A DNA stretch of 7,115 bases from positions 1 to 7,115 of the forward strand of contig JAFKJZ010000263.1 in assembly GCA_017305815.1 (NCBI GenBank). Direction: 5' to 3'. A model generated the notes under the pieces. The model did not search any database. It was not told the origin of the DNA and worked only from the letters and a program-made list of their open reading frames with translations. Source of the stretch: Hyphomicrobiales bacterium (GTDB lineage Bacteria; Pseudomonadota; Alphaproteobacteria; Rhizobiales; Kaistiaceae). Within the stretch, counting starts at the first letter, position 1; each line of letters begins with the position of its first letter. Position numbers and translations under genes: made by a program. Below are positions 6,590 to 7,115 of this stretch, piece by piece.

Positions 6590-6695
6590 GCCGTCATTCC
6601 CGCGAAGGCAGGAGTCCATGCATCCGGGGCGCCGGGTGTTCAGGCTCCCGATGTCGCGGCTGAATGGATCCCGGCGCGGGGGCTGGGATGACGGC
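6590..6695. repeat. GTCATTCCCGCG-type palindromic repeat
   Basis: GCCGTCAT (6590-6597) is a perfect inverted match to ATGACGGC (6688-6695), extended by one wobble and two further pairs. TCCAT (6615-6619) pairs with ATGGA (6664-6668) inside. The wording CCGTCATTCCCGCGAAGGC ... TGGATCCC ... GGGATGACGG is the familiar dispersed repeat seen between genes of many proteobacteria; that identification is from memory. The inner arms have diverged, so this copy looks old. With the element at 6421-6552 it fills most of the 410-base gene-free stretch 6387-6796, in which I see no coding region. Confidence 0.65.
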
Positions 6696-6740
6696 AGAGC
6701 GTGGGCGGAGGTTCGCGCCAGCAGGCGGAATTCGGCCAGC

Positions 6741-6774
6741 AAAAAGCCCGGCACGTCGCCGTGCCGGGCTTTTT
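6741..6774 (-). terminator. Bidirectional intrinsic terminator after secA
   Basis: A perfect 14-pair stem (6741-6754 with 6761-6774) closes a six-base loop and ends in five A on the left and five T on the right, so it works in either direction. On the minus strand it begins 22 bases after the secA stop and should end that transcript. Confidence 0.92.
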
Positions 6775-6796
6775 CATTCAGGACCTGTGGGCCGCC

Positions 6797-7115
6797 TCAG
6801 GCGAGCTTGCCGTGGCAGTGCTTGAACTTCTTGCCCGAGCCGCAGGGGCAGGGGGCGTTGCGCTGCAGGCGGCTCCAGGTCGACGGGTCGTTCGGATCGA
6901 CGCCGAGCGCGGCGAAGCCGGCGGCCGCGTCCGCGCTTTCCAGCAGCGGCCGGTCGTCGAATTCGTTCTCGCCCGAGAGCGGGTCGAGATGCATCGCCTG
7001 CAGATTGTCCATGTCCAGATCATCGGGCGCCAGCGGCGGCGACTGCATGATCTCGACGCGCATCATCTGCGCCGTGACCGCCTCGCGCAGGCTCTGCAGC
7101 ATGCCCTCGAACAGC
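6797..7115 (-). CDS. secA: Preprotein translocase ATPase SecA, C-terminal end (partial)
   Basis: SecA is the ATPase that drives unfolded preproteins through SecYEG at the inner membrane. Only the last 105 residues are in the window; the gene continues past the right edge. The visible part starts [20 protein letters not shown], the last conserved helix of the helical scaffold domain, followed by an acidic, poorly conserved linker. It ends with the zinc-binding motif [20 protein letters not shown], in which Cys, Cys, Cys and His are the metal ligands; this end binds SecB and phospholipid in known SecA proteins. The motif is intact, so SecB-dependent export is likely. An internal ATG at 7102 is not the start, because SecA-like sequence continues upstream of it. 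The gene ends at a TGA, followed by a strong terminator. Confidence 0.93.
   Translation of the reverse strand, partial: LFEGMLQSLREAVTAQMMRVEIMQSPPLAPDDLDMDNLQAMHLDPLSGENEFDDRPLLESADAAAGFAALGVDPNDPSTWSRLQRNAPCPCGSGKKFKHCHGKLA

Overview
The window is GC-rich (well above 60% by eye) and looks like a chromosomal housekeeping segment of an alphaproteobacterium, most likely of the order Hyphomicrobiales (Rhizobiales). The basis is the gene set and order (accA, xerD and a tiny membrane protein reading away from aroK-aroB), the protein sequences, and the GC-rich palindromic intergenic repeats. I cannot name the genus with confidence.

Layout. Positions 1-152 hold a GC-rich mosaic palindrome and no gene. 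Four genes then lie on the minus strand. In transcription order they are a 49-residue membrane peptide (3489-3638), xerD (2530-3492, overlapping the peptide gene by the tetranucleotide ATGA), accA (1452-2405) and a lipoprotein L,D-transpeptidase of the YafK/DpaA type (153-1304). A divergent promoter region (3639-3870) separates them from the plus-strand shikimate genes aroK (3871-4476) and aroB (4484-5546). A strong hairpin terminator follows aroB. Next comes a GTG-started membrane protein with three predicted helices and a cyclic-nucleotide-binding-like domain (5664-6386). A 410-base gene-free stretch (6387-6796) carries two palindromic repeat elements and a textbook hairpin terminator. The window ends with the C-terminal part of secA on the minus strand (6797 to the edge).

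How the genes work together. AroK and AroB are two steps of the chorismate pathway and are spaced like an operon. AccA (fatty-acid synthesis), XerD (chromosome dimer resolution) and the L,D-transpeptidase (cell wall) are unrelated housekeeping jobs on one strand. SecA is the Sec translocation motor.

The main anomaly is aroB. The two halves of dehydroquinate synthase are in different reading frames, and about 21 residues are missing at the junction near 5090, so as written the gene is broken although every other conserved motif is intact. The second point of interest is the membrane protein at 5664-6386, whose nucleotide-binding cassette lacks the usual phosphate-binding arginine. I see no phage, CRISPR array, defence island or other undescribed multi-gene system here; apart from these points the region is ordinary.
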